Translations under genes and position numbers: made by a program
Origin: CAVTWH01 sp963738365
Lineage (GTDB): Bacteria > Actinomycetota > Actinomycetes > Mycobacteriales > Micromonosporaceae
Direction of reading: 5' to 3'
NCBI GenBank assembly: GCA_963738365.1
Contig: CAVTWH010000004.1
Span: 165,901-229,900 of the forward strand
DNA length: 64,000 nucleotides
The notes under the pieces: model-generated
What the model saw: the letters and a program-made list of their open reading frames with translations, nothing else
The model's database searches: none
What the model was told of the DNA's origin: nothing
Part shown: positions 1 to 8,538 of the stretch, piece after piece
Position numbering within the stretch: the first letter of the stretch is position 1
Layout of the letters: each line of letters begins with the position of its first letter

Positions 1-3000
1 AGCACCAGCTCGCCCCGGCCGACCGTCAGGTCGATGTCCCGGGCGGCGACCGTGCCGTCCTCGTGCACGGCGGTGAAGCCGGACAGCTCCAGTTGGCGCA
101 GCGGCGTGCGCGGCGGTACCACCGGCGCCGGTGCGGTCCCGGCGGACAGGTCGACTCCCGGGACCGAGGCCGAGTAGTCGCCGATGCCGGCCATCGCCAC
201 GGTGCGCCGGGTCCACACCCGGGCCGAGGGCAGCTGCGACACCAGTGACGCGGTGGTCCAGGCGAACCAGCGGGCCGCGCCGAGCGTGGAGACGGCCACC
301 AGCGCCGCGCTGGCGGACAGGTCGCCGGCCAGGTAGAGCGCCCACACGCCGATCGGGAACAGGCCGCTGGCCATGGCCGGCGTCGAGCGGGCCCACACCT
401 GTACGGCGATCTCCCGGCGCTGGGTCTCGCTGCGGGTCGCGTCCAGTCGGGCCAGGTGGTCCAGCACCGACCGGGAGGCACCGGCGAGCTTCACCGTGCG
501 GGCGGCCGACAGGCAGGACACCAGGGCGGTGGCGAACGCCGCGCGGGTGGCCACCGTGCGGGCGGCGGCCTTGGCCAGCAGCGGCCCGAACAGCGTGGCG
601 GCCAGCCCGGAGATGACCATGGTGCCGACGAAGAACAGCCCGGGCACCACGGTCCACGTCACCACCGTCATCACCACCAGGACGACGGAGGCGATGAACT
701 GGTCGACCACGTTGTCGGCGAGCTCCACCACCCGTTCGGTGTTGCCGCCCTGGGCCACCACCTCAGCCGGGGTGTGCCCGCTGATCCGGCGCGGCCCGGT
801 CTGGCCGTAGACCAGCCGGGCGCCGATGCGCAGCATCTGCCGGACCCACCACTCCGGATACCAGGTCCCCGCGTAGTAGGGCACGGGCACCACCACGGCG
901 AGGGCGAGCACGATGCCCAGCGCCGGCCACAGCACGCTGCCCCGCCCGTCCACCAGATGCGCCCACAGCCAGGGCAGCACCGCGCCGTCCAGGCCGAAGA
1001 CCACCATCACCAGGAACAGCGCCACGCCGGCCGCGCCCCACCGGGGATCGTTGGTGACCAGTCGGCAGATCTCCCGCAGGGTACGCACCGGCGGCAGCGG
1101 CGGCTGTGGCGGCGGAGCCACCTTCACCGGCGCCTGCCCCGCCCCGCGCCCGATGGCCTGCTCCCCGCCCCCGGCCTGCTCCCCGCTCCCGGCCGGCGTC
1201 CTGTCCAGGTCAGCCGCGGCCACGCTGGCGGCCGGTGCACGGTCGCCCGACGCGGCACCCCGGTCCCCGGCGGCTGGCCCGAGGTCGACCAGCGCAGTGC
1301 CCCGGTCCGGGCCCGAGCCGCTGGGCGGGCCTGCGGTGCCCACCGCGGCGCCGACCGGCACCGCGATCTCCGAGCTGGCCAGCAGCTCGGCGAAGCGCTC
1401 GGACGCGCCCAGCGGCCCGGCCTCCAGCACCGCGCCGTCGGCGAGTACCACCACGTCGTCGCAGCGGCGGACCGAGGAGAGCCGGTGGGCGATGACGATG
1501 CCGATCCGGTCGCGCAGCAGCCGGTCGGTGGCCCGCTGCACGTACCCCTCGGTCACCGGGTCCATCCGGGCGGTGGCCTCGTCCAGGATGACCACCTGGG
1601 GGTCGCGCACCAGGATCCGGGCGAATGCCACCAGCTGCTCCTGGCCGGCGGAGAGCACGTACCCGCCGTCGCCGAGCCGGGTGCCCAGCCCGTCCGGCAG
1701 CTGCGCCACCCAGGGGGCCAGGCCCAGCTCGTCCAGGGCCCGGCCGGCCGCGTCGAGCAGCTCCGGGTCGAACAGGGCGACGTTCTCGGCGAGGGTACCG
1801 GCGAGGATCTCGGTCCGCTGCGGCACGATCGCCACCCAGCGCCGCAGCTGCTCCAGGTCCAGGTCGAGCACGTCGTGCCCGGCGAGCCGGACCGTCCCGG
1901 CCGGGATGTCCACGGCCCGGGTGAGCACCTTGGCCAGCGTCGACTTGCCCGAGCCGGTGCGCCCGACGACCGCGTAGGAGTGCCCGCGCCGGAACGTCAG
2001 GTCGACCCCGACCAGCGCCGGTCGCCGCTGCCCGTCCCCGGCCCGGGCCGGGTACGCGAAGGTCAGGTCGCGGATCTCCAGGTCGCCGGGGGTCGGCGCG
2101 GTGCCGCCCAGCGGCTCCTGCCGGGCGGCCCGCAGCAGGGTGACCCGGCCCCAGGCGCCCAGCGCGTTCTGCAACTCGGGGATCATCCGGCTGACGTGGT
2201 CGACGGTGAAGGTGAACGAGAGGACCAGCAGCCACACCGTGGTCAGCCGGGCGGCGTCCAGCCGGCCGGCGGCCAGCGCCCAGGCGCCGCCGAGCACCAC
2301 CAGCGCGACGGCGACGCGCATCACCCCGGCCGCGGTGGCCGAGATGCGTGCCGAGCGGGTCCACACCTGTCGGCCCCGGGCCAGCACCTCGGCGGCCCTG
2401 CGGGCGTAGAGCCGCACCACGTACGGGCGGGCCAGGCTGGTGCGGATGTCGTCCTGGCCGTGGATGGACTCCTCCATCGCCGCCGCCAGGTCCGACCAGG
2501 CCTCCTCCTCGGCGATCCGGATCGGCCCGATCTGCCGGACCCGCCCGGCCAGCCCGATGATCAGCAGCGTGGCGACCACCACCATGCCCACCCCGGCCGG
2601 CCACCAGACGACCGCCGCGGTGACGATGGACAGCACGCCGACGGCCAGCCCCTGGGCGATCCGGACGCCGCTGCCGCGCACCTCCGACGCCACCTGGTAC
2701 ACGTCGCCGTCGATGCGGTCGAGCAGCTCGCCGACCGGCGTGGTCTCCAGCGTGGGCAGGTCCTGGCCGAAGGCCACCCGGCACAGCCGCCGGCGCAGGT
2801 CGGCCGACCAGTCGGCGGTGAGCCGGGCGGTCACCAGCCCGACCGCGAGGTCGCCCAGCGTGGTCACCACCAGCCCGAGCGCCAGTAGCAGGAACAGCGG
2901 CCAGGAGCGGTGCACCAGCACCGGTCCGGCCAGCGCCGAGGCGGCCGCCTGTCCGCAGGCGCCCAGCACGACGAGGGCCGCCACCAGCGCGGTACGCCGC

Positions 3001-3035
3001 GGCGAGGTGGCCCACAGGTCGCGGAGCAGGCGCAT
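1..3035 (-). CDS. Fused tandem ABC exporter (TMD-NBD-TMD-NBD), 3' end outside the window
   Basis: Membrane ABC exporter with two half-transporters in one chain; substrate unknown. The frame is open from the ATG at 3033-3035 to position 1 (at least 1011 codons). The first half has a six-helix-type TMD, then an NBD with Walker A GRTGSGKST (near 1941-1970), Q-loop VPQRTE, signature LSAGQ (near 1640), Walker B VVILDEATARMD and H-loop IAHRLSS. An Ala/Pro/Gly-rich linker (about 1110-1330) leads to a second TMD. The second NBD is just beginning at the left edge (VHEDGTVAARDIDLTVGRGE). The signature LSAGQ instead of LSGGQ and the D-loop ARMD are non-canonical. Related actinobacterial exporters are usually two adjacent genes; here they are fused. 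The C-terminal ATPase site cannot be judged. Confidence 0.9.
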   Translation of the reverse strand, partial: MRLLRDLWATSPRRTALVAALVVLGACGQAAASALAGPVLVHRSWPLFLLLALGLVVTTLGDLAVGLVTARLTADWSADLRRRLCRVAFGQDLPTLETTPVGELLDRIDGDVYQVASEVRGSGVRIAQGLAVGVLSIVTAAVVWWPAGVGMVVVATLLIIGLAGRVRQIGPIRIAEEEAWSDLAAAMEESIHGQDDIRTSLARPYVVRLYARRAAEVLARGRQVWTRSARISATAAGVMRVAVALVVLGGAWALAAGRLDAARLTTVWLLVLSFTFTVDHVSRMIPELQNALGAWGRVTLLRAARQEPLGGTAPTPGDLEIRDLTFAYPARAGDGQRRPALVGVDLTFRRGHSYAVVGRTGSGKSTLAKVLTRAVDIPAGTVRLAGHDVLDLDLEQLRRWVAIVPQRTEILAGTLAENVALFDPELLDAAGRALDELGLAPWVAQLPDGLGTRLGDGGYVLSAGQEQLVAFARILVRDPQVVILDEATARMDPVTEGYVQRATDRLLRDRIGIVIAHRLSSVRRCDDVVVLADGAVLEAGPLGASERFAELLASSEIAVPVGAAVGTAGPPSGSGPDRGTALVDLGPAAGDRGAASGDRAPAASVAAADLDRTPAGSGEQAGGGEQAIGRGAGQAPVKVAPPPQPPLPPVRTLREICRLVTNDPRWGAAGVALFLVMVVFGLDGAVLPWLWAHLVDGRGSVLWPALGIVLALAVVVPVPYYAGTWYPEWWVRQMLRIGARLVYGQTGPRRISGHTPAEVVAQGGNTERVVELADNVVDQFIASVVLVVMTVVTWTVVPGLFFVGTMVISGLAATLFGPLLAKAAARTVATRAAFATALVSCLSAARTVKLAGASRSVLDHLARLDATRSETQRREIAVQVWARSTPAMASGLFPIGVWALYLAGDLSASAALVAVSTLGAARWFAWTTASLVSQLPSARVWTRRTVAMAGIGDYSASVPGVDLSAGTAPAPVVPPRTPLRQLELSGFTAVHEDGTVAARDIDLTVGRGELV

Positions 3036-3294
3036 GGGACTCCTCGGATCGCGGGGGAGGGGGTGGGCCGGACGGCTGGTGGTCCCAGCGTGCGGCCGCC
3101 GGTACCGCCAACTCAACGCATTTTCGCCGGTCACCCGGTCAGCGACCAGCCGGGATGGTCGGTGTTGTCACCGGTCACAGTCGCGGCGAACATTGGTCCG
3201 GACACCCCGCATGCGCCCGGCGACCCGATCCGACCGGGCAGGCTCCGGTCGGCCCGCTCCCGCGGCTTGGAGCCGGTGGCTCGGACCGGTGCCG

Positions 3295-5148
3295 TCAGGC
3301 GCCGAGCTGGTCCAGGCAGGTGGTGAGGACCTCGACTGCGTTGACGCCGGTGTAGAGGTAGCCGAAGACGCCGGGGTGGTCGGCCGGCTTGCCGGCCAGC
3401 CAGACCGGGGTGCCGGTGGTGGCCAGCGCGGCCGCCGCCGCGGTGCCCAGCTCGGCGTAGCTGCGGTCGCTGCCGCACAGGCAGGCCAGCTCGGCGCCGC
3501 TGGCGGCGAACACGGCGGGCAGCTGGGCCGGGTCGTCGACCGGCCCGCTGCCGACGGTGGCGATGCCACCGGCGGCGAACAGGTTGGCGGCGAAGCTGGC
3601 CCGCGCGGTGTGCGCGGCCACCGGGCCGAGGGTGGCCAGGAAGACGGTCGGGCGTACGCCGTGCTTGGCGGTGTAGGTGTCGGCCCGGTCGCGCAGCGCC
3701 TCGAACTGCTCGGCGTAGCGGTGCCGGGGCAGTCCGGTGGGGCCGGGCTCGACCCGCGGCGCCGGGCGCCGGCTGGGCAGGGTCTCCTCCAGGTTGGGGT
3801 ACTCGCTGACGCCGGTGAGCGGGTCGCGCCGGTGCGCCAGGTTGTCTGCGCGGCGCTGCCAGGTCTGCTCGAGGCGCTGCGCCACCCAGCCGCTGGCCAG
3901 CGCCGTGGCTGCCCCGCCGAGCCGCTCCACCTCGGTGAACAGCTCCCAGGCGGCCCGCGCGAGGGCCTCGGTGCGCGCCTCGACGTACCACGAGCCACCG
4001 GCCGGGTCGACCACCCGGCCCACGCCGGCCTCGTCCAGCAGTACCGCCTGGGTGTTGCGGGCGATCCGGCGGGCGAAGGCGTCCGGCAGGCCCAGCCGGG
4101 TGTCGAACGGCAGCACGGTGACCGCGCCGGCGCCGCCGACCCCGGCGGCCACGCAGGCCACCGTGGCGCGCAGCATGTTCACCCACGGGTCGCGGGCGGT
4201 CATCATGGCCGCCGAGGTGACCGCGTGCTGGGCCTGCGCACCGGCGTCGAGCGCCCCGCACTCCTGCGCCACCCGGGCCCACAGGCGGCGGGCGGCGCGC
4301 AGCTTGGCGACGGTGGCGAACTGGTCGACGCCCGCGGCGTAGCGGAACTCCAGCTGCCCCAGGGCGGCCGGCACGTCGAGCCCCGTGGCGGTGAGTTCGC
4401 GCAGGTACGCCACGCCGGTGGCGAGCGCCAGGGCCAGCTCCTCGGCGTCTGAGCCGCCGGCCTCGTGGTAGGCCGTGGCGTCCACGGTCGCCGCCCGCAG
4501 CCCGGGCAGCCCAGCGCACCGGCCGGCCAGTTCCCGCAGGTCGGCGTAGTCGGTGGCGGCGCCGGTACGGGCGGTCAGCCCGAGCGGGTCGGCGCCCAGG
4601 TTGCCGTGCACCGTGGCCGGGTCGACGCCCCGGGCGCGGAGCAGGTCGAACAGCGCGTCGGCGGCGGCGCCGGTGTGCTCGCCGGCGTCCAGCACGATGC
4701 CGGCCAGGTCCAGGTACACCCCGTCCAGCACGCTGCCCAGCGCCGGCACCGGCAGGCCGGCCGGGCCGAGCACCAGCCACAGCGAGGTGACCCCGTTCTC
4801 CAGGTCGGCGAGGATCGCCTCCCGGGTGGCGGACGGGTCGGGGTCGTCGTGGCGCTGCCGGACGTCCCAGCCACCCGCGGTCGTCACGCCCCGGGTGAAC
4901 GGTGCCCGCCCGGGCACCCCGGCGTCCGGCACCGGCACACCCGGGCTGTACAGCGGCGCCAGGGTGAGCCCGTCGTAGGTGCCGGTGCCCAGCGCGTCGA
5001 CGACCTGGTGCGGCCCGATGTCCGGATCGCTCTTGCGCAGTACGGCGCCGGCCAGCCGGAGCCAGTCGGCGTCGGTGGCCGGCGGGAAGTCGGCGGCCAG
5101 CGACAGCCGGGCCGGCAGCGGCGGCTCGGGCGGCGGGGCGTCGGTCAT
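3295..5148 (-). CDS. mutA: Methylmalonyl-CoA mutase, small (beta) subunit
   Basis: Non-catalytic partner of the B12-dependent MutB in methylmalonyl-CoA/succinyl-CoA interconversion (propionate metabolism and polyketide precursor supply). The protein is 617 aa: an N-terminal TIM-barrel mutase domain (about residues 40-450) and a C-terminal B12-binding-like fold (about 480-617). The C-terminal domain lacks the DxHxxG cobalamin-ligand motif, as expected for the beta subunit; it ends GVNAVEVLTTCLDQLGA. I chose the ATG at 5146-5148 (MTDAPPPEP) because the upstream in-frame extension looks non-coding. In most actinomycetes mutB follows immediately, often overlapping. Here the next gene downstream is an ABC exporter, so mutB must lie elsewhere. 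The 259-bp gap to that exporter (3036-3294) shows no gene. Confidence 0.9.
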   Translation of the reverse strand: MTDAPPPEPPLPARLSLAADFPPATDADWLRLAGAVLRKSDPDIGPHQVVDALGTGTYDGLTLAPLYSPGVPVPDAGVPGRAPFTRGVTTAGGWDVRQRHDDPDPSATREAILADLENGVTSLWLVLGPAGLPVPALGSVLDGVYLDLAGIVLDAGEHTGAAADALFDLLRARGVDPATVHGNLGADPLGLTARTGAATDYADLRELAGRCAGLPGLRAATVDATAYHEAGGSDAEELALALATGVAYLRELTATGLDVPAALGQLEFRYAAGVDQFATVAKLRAARRLWARVAQECGALDAGAQAQHAVTSAAMMTARDPWVNMLRATVACVAAGVGGAGAVTVLPFDTRLGLPDAFARRIARNTQAVLLDEAGVGRVVDPAGGSWYVEARTEALARAAWELFTEVERLGGAATALASGWVAQRLEQTWQRRADNLAHRRDPLTGVSEYPNLEETLPSRRPAPRVEPGPTGLPRHRYAEQFEALRDRADTYTAKHGVRPTVFLATLGPVAAHTARASFAANLFAAGGIATVGSGPVDDPAQLPAVFAASGAELACLCGSDRSYAELGTAAAAALATTGTPVWLAGKPADHPGVFGYLYTGVNAVEVLTTCLDQLGA

Positions 5149-5384
5149 CGCGGGTCCGCCGGCGTGCGGGCATCGGCCATAACCGGATGCTAAGGCCGGT
5201 GGACCGGTTCCCGGCAGCCTTGGCCGACCGCAGCTTCCTGCCAGCAACCGGTGACCCGTCCGCACCGCCTGCCGGGCCGGCGGTCCGGGGGCGCGACAAT
5301 GGCTCCTGGACGGGGCGCGCGACGTAGACTCGCTAACCGCCCGCGCCGGGCCACGGCGCGGGCGGGACGCGGCATGGAAGGGCA

Positions 5385-5801
5385 GTGGTGACGGTGGTGC
5401 AGTCGGTACCCGGTGCCGCCCGCAACACCCGCCAGCGCGCCGAGGTGCTGGCCCTGCTGGAGTGCACCGACGACTTCCGCAGCGCCCAGCAACTGCACGC
5501 CGCCCTGCGCGCCCAGGGCGCCAAGGTGGGGCTCACCACGGTGTACCGGACGCTGCAGCGGCTGGCCGAGGCCGGCGAGGTGGACCAGATGCGGATGCCG
5601 GCCGGGGAGCAGCTCTACCGGCGCTGCGGCCGGGGCCGCCACCATCACCATCTGGTCTGCCGGGGCTGCGGGGCGACGGTCGAGCTGGAGGGTCCGGACG
5701 TGGAGCGCTGGGCCGAGCAGCAGGCCGCCGAGCACGGCTTCACCGACGCCATCCACACCGTGGAGATCTTCGGTACCTGCGCCGCCTGCGCCGCCCGCTG
5801 A
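5385..5801 (+). CDS. zur: Fur-family zinc uptake regulator (Zur)
   Basis: Metal-sensing repressor of 138 aa. An N-terminal winged helix (TRQRAEVLALL, then LTTVYRTLQRLAEAGEVD) is followed by a dimerisation domain with a His-rich stretch (GRHHHHLVCRGCG) and a C-terminal CAAC pair, giving the two CxxC structural zinc sites of the family. The GTG at 5385 is preceded by GGAAGGG (5376-5382); GTG 5388 is an equally possible start. The assignment to Zur rather than Fur or Mur rests on the adjacent zinc ABC transporter genes and the palindrome in front of znuA. It probably represses the transporter when zinc is sufficient. Confidence 0.88.
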   Translation: MVTVVQSVPGAARNTRQRAEVLALLECTDDFRSAQQLHAALRAQGAKVGLTTVYRTLQRLAEAGEVDQMRMPAGEQLYRRCGRGRHHHHLVCRGCGATVELEGPDVERWAEQQAAEHGFTDAIHTVEIFGTCAACAAR

Positions 5802-5838
5802 GCCCGGCCGTCGCACACATGCCGTCGGCCGCATTTGT

Positions 5839-5859
5839 TAACGGAAACGATTGTCGTTA
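5839..5859. promoter_or_regulatory. Probable Zur operator in front of znuA
   Basis: An imperfect palindrome with arms TAACG and CGTTA around the AT-rich core GGAAACGATTGTC. The core matches 10 of 15 positions of the known actinobacterial Zur box TGAAAATGATTTTCA. It ends 11 bp before the chosen GTG start of znuA, so binding would block transcription initiation. The site is visible in the sequence; its function is inferred from position and similarity. Confidence 0.65.
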
Positions 5860-5870
5860 GCGTCGGTGCG

Positions 5871-6797
5871 GTGAGGACTCCGCAGGCCGCCCGACGCGCC
5901 GGTGCGCTGCTCGCGGTCCTGCTCGTCGCCACCGCCGGGTGCGCGACCACGCCGGCCCACCCCGGGGTCAACGACCCGCGCCTGGTCCGGGTGGTGGCCG
6001 CCGAGAACTTCTGGGGCAGCCTCGCCGCCCAACTCGGTGGCCAGCACGCCGCCGTCACCAGCATCATCGACAACCCGGACGCCGACCCGCACGACTACGA
6101 AGCCACCGCCGCCGACGGCATCGCCATCGCCCGCGCCCGGATCACCCTGGTCAACGGCGTCGGCTACGACACCTGGGCCAGCCGGCTGGTGGCCACCGGC
6201 GGCAGCGCCGGCCGCAGCGACCTGGTCGTCGGGGACATCGTCGGCGCCCGGCCGGGCGACAACCCGCACCGCTGGTACCGGCCGGCCGACGTGCGCGCCG
6301 TGATCGCCCGGGTGGCCGACGCCTACCAGCGCGCCGACCCGGCCGACGCGCAGTACTTCGCCGCGCGCCGGGACGCGCTGCTGAGCACCGGGTTGGGCGG
6401 CTATTTCGGGCTCATCGACGAGATCCGGGCCGGCTGGTCCGGTACCCCGGTGGGCGCCTCGGAGTCGATCGTCGCCCTGCTCACCCCGGCGCTCGGCCTG
6501 GATCTGCGTACCCCGCCCCGGTTCCTCACCGCGGTCAGCGAGGGCACCGACCCGACGGTGGCCGACAAGGCCACCGTCGACGCGCAGATCGCCGAAGGGC
6601 AGATCAAGGTCTACATCTACAACAGCCAGAACGCGACGCCGGACGTCCGGGCCCAGGTGGCCGCCGCGCGCCGGCACGGCATCCCGGTCACCGCCGTCAC
6701 CGAGACGCTGGTCCCGGCCGGCGCCGACTTCCAGGACTGGCAGGTCGCCCAGCTGACCGCGCTGCGCGGCGCGCTGGCCACGGCGACCGGAAAGTAG
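5871..6797 (+). CDS. znuA: Zinc ABC transporter substrate-binding lipoprotein (ZnuA-like)
   Basis: Extracellular zinc-capturing lipoprotein of 308 aa. The N-terminus has a type II signal with lipobox LVATAGC, so it is membrane-anchored. Metal-site segments of cluster A-I binding proteins are recognisable: AAENFWGSLAAQLGG, DADPHDYEA, NPHRWYRP, ASESIV and the ETLVPAGADFQDW region. The His-rich loop of many ZnuA proteins is absent. I chose the GTG at 5871 because codons upstream overlap the Zur palindrome; no strong ribosome binding site is visible, so the mRNA may be leaderless. It starts the znuA-znuC-znuB1-znuB2 operon. Confidence 0.88.
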   Translation: MRTPQAARRAGALLAVLLVATAGCATTPAHPGVNDPRLVRVVAAENFWGSLAAQLGGQHAAVTSIIDNPDADPHDYEATAADGIAIARARITLVNGVGYDTWASRLVATGGSAGRSDLVVGDIVGARPGDNPHRWYRPADVRAVIARVADAYQRADPADAQYFAARRDALLSTGLGGYFGLIDEIRAGWSGTPVGASESIVALLTPALGLDLRTPPRFLTAVSEGTDPTVADKATVDAQIAEGQIKVYIYNSQNATPDVRAQVAAARRHGIPVTAVTETLVPAGADFQDWQVAQLTALRGALATATGK

Positions 6798-6805
6798 GGG
6801 TTTCC

Positions 6806-7672
6806 ATGCGTACGTCCCAGCGACCCGCCCCGGACAATCAGGCGGCGGGTGGGCCAACCGCCGAGGCGGTGGTCGAGGTGCGCGGCGCCCGGGTTCGGCG
6901 CGCCGGCCGGACCATCTGGTCCGACCTGGACGCCACCGTGTACGCCGGGGAGTTCGTCGCCGTCCTCGGCCCCAACGGGGTCGGCAAGTCCACCCTGCTC
7001 AAGGTCGTGCTCGGGCTGGTCGCACCGGCCGCCGGCACGGTACGCCTGCTGGGTCGCCCGCCCGGGCAGGCCAACCACGAGATCGGGTACCTGCCGCAGC
7101 GGCGCAGCTTCGACTCCGGCCTGCGCATCCGCGGCGTCGACGTGGTCCGCCTCGGGCTGGACGGGCACCGCTGGGGACTGCCGCTGCCCGGGCGCCGGTC
7201 CCGCGCCGACGCCCGCCGGGTCGACGAGCTGGTCGAACTGGTCGGCGCGGGCGGGTACGCGCACCGCCCGATCGGGCAGCTCTCCGGCGGCGAACAGCAG
7301 CGCCTGCTGATCGCCCAGGCGCTGGCCCGCCGACCCCGGCTGCTGCTCCTGGACGAGCCGCTGGACAGCCTGGATCTCCCCAACCAGGCCGCCGTCGCGG
7401 CGCTCATCGGCGACATCTGCCGCGCCGAGCGGATCGCCGTGATGATCGTGGCGCACGACGTCAACCCGATCCTGCCCTACCTGGACCGGGTGATCTACCT
7501 GGGGCTGGGCGGCGCCGCCTGCGGCACGCCGGCCGAGGTGATCACCCCGGAGACCCTGAGCCGGCTCTACGGCACCCCGATCGAGGTGCTGGCCACCCGG
7601 GACGGCCGGCTGATCGTGGTCGGCCAGCCGGAGGCCCCCGCCCACCACACCGACCGGCACGGCCACCCGTGA
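6806..7672 (+). CDS. znuC: Zinc ABC transporter ATP-binding protein (ZnuC-like)
   Basis: Cytoplasmic ATPase of the zinc importer, 288 aa. Walker A GPNGVGKST, Q-loop YLPQRR, signature LSGGEQQR, Walker B LLLLDEP and an H-loop histidine in VAHDVNP are all present. The ATG at 6806 lies eight bases after the znuA stop and is preceded by AGGGG. The stop codon overlaps the GTG of the first permease (GTGA), so translation is coupled. A short C-terminal tail is His/Ala/Pro-rich (HHTDRHGHP), which might bind metal. Confidence 0.92.
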   Translation: MRTSQRPAPDNQAAGGPTAEAVVEVRGARVRRAGRTIWSDLDATVYAGEFVAVLGPNGVGKSTLLKVVLGLVAPAAGTVRLLGRPPGQANHEIGYLPQRRSFDSGLRIRGVDVVRLGLDGHRWGLPLPGRRSRADARRVDELVELVGAGGYAHRPIGQLSGGEQQRLLIAQALARRPRLLLLDEPLDSLDLPNQAAVAALIGDICRAERIAVMIVAHDVNPILPYLDRVIYLGLGGAACGTPAEVITPETLSRLYGTPIEVLATRDGRLIVVGQPEAPAHHTDRHGHP

Positions 7673-8538
7673 CCCCGTTCAGCTGGAACCTGCCGGCCGA
7701 CCTGCGCGACATGTGGTCGCTGCCGTTCATGGTCAACGCCTACCGGGCCGGCACCCTGGTCGCCGTGCTGGCCGCCCTGGTCGGCTGGTTCATGGTGCTG
7801 CGCCGGCAGGCGTTCGCCGGGCACGCGCTGGCCGTGGTCGGCTTCCCGGGCGCCGCCGGGGCACTGCTCATCGGCGCCTCGGCCGGCACCGGCTACCTCG
7901 TCTTCTGCGTGCTGGCCGCGCTGGCCATCGCGCTGGCGCCCCGGCGCGGCGGGCGCGGCTACTCGGAGGAGTCGGCGGTGGTGGGTACCGTGCAGGCCTT
8001 CGCGCTCGCACTCGGGCTGCTGTTCGTCTCGCTCTACCAGGGCTTCGCCGCCGGTGCGTCGGCCCTGCTCTTCGGTACCTTCCTCGGCGTCAGCGACCGG
8101 CAGGTGCTGGTGCTGGCCGGGGTCGGCGTGGTGGTGCTGGGCGGGCTGGCGGTGATCGGCCGGCCGCTGCTGTTCAGCTCCGTGGACGCCGACACGGCAG
8201 CCGCCCACGGGCTGCCGGTCCGCGCCCTCGGCGTGGCGTTCCTGCTGCTGCTCGGTGCGGCCACCGCGGCGGTCAGCCAGATCACCGGGGCGCTGCTGGT
8301 GTTCGCGCTGCTGGTGCTGCCACCGGCCACCGCGCAGCGGCTGACCGCCCGGCCGCTGGCCGGGCTCGCGCTCAGTGTGCTGTTCGCGCTGGTGACCGTG
8401 TGGTTGGCGCTGTTCGTCGGGTACTACTCGGCGTACCCGATCGGATTCTGGCTGACCAGCGTCGCCTTCGGCGGCTATCTCCTGGCCGTGGCCGGCCACG
8501 GCGCGTGGCGGCGCCGGCCGGCGGGGGTGGCGGCATGA
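7669..8538 (+). CDS. znuB: Zinc ABC transporter permease, first copy (ZnuB family)
   Basis: Integral membrane permease of 289 aa with about eight hydrophobic helices, in the ABC-3 family of manganese/zinc/iron chelate permeases. The family pattern is clear: a VLRRQAFAGHALA segment near the N-terminus and the helix-loop LLVFALLVLPPATAQRLT near the C-terminus. It overlaps znuC by 4 bp and the second permease by 4 bp. Two dissimilar permeases in one operon suggest a heterodimeric channel, or two alternative ones. Confidence 0.88.
   Translation: MTPFSWNLPADLRDMWSLPFMVNAYRAGTLVAVLAALVGWFMVLRRQAFAGHALAVVGFPGAAGALLIGASAGTGYLVFCVLAALAIALAPRRGGRGYSEESAVVGTVQAFALALGLLFVSLYQGFAAGASALLFGTFLGVSDRQVLVLAGVGVVVLGGLAVIGRPLLFSSVDADTAAAHGLPVRALGVAFLLLLGAATAAVSQITGALLVFALLVLPPATAQRLTARPLAGLALSVLFALVTVWLALFVGYYSAYPIGFWLTSVAFGGYLLAVAGHGAWRRRPAGVAA

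Noticed and set aside
456..2888. An 810-codon plus-strand open frame
   Set aside because: It is antisense to the ABC exporter, whose Walker and signature motifs prove the minus-strand frame; the product is His/Gly/Gln-rich noise.
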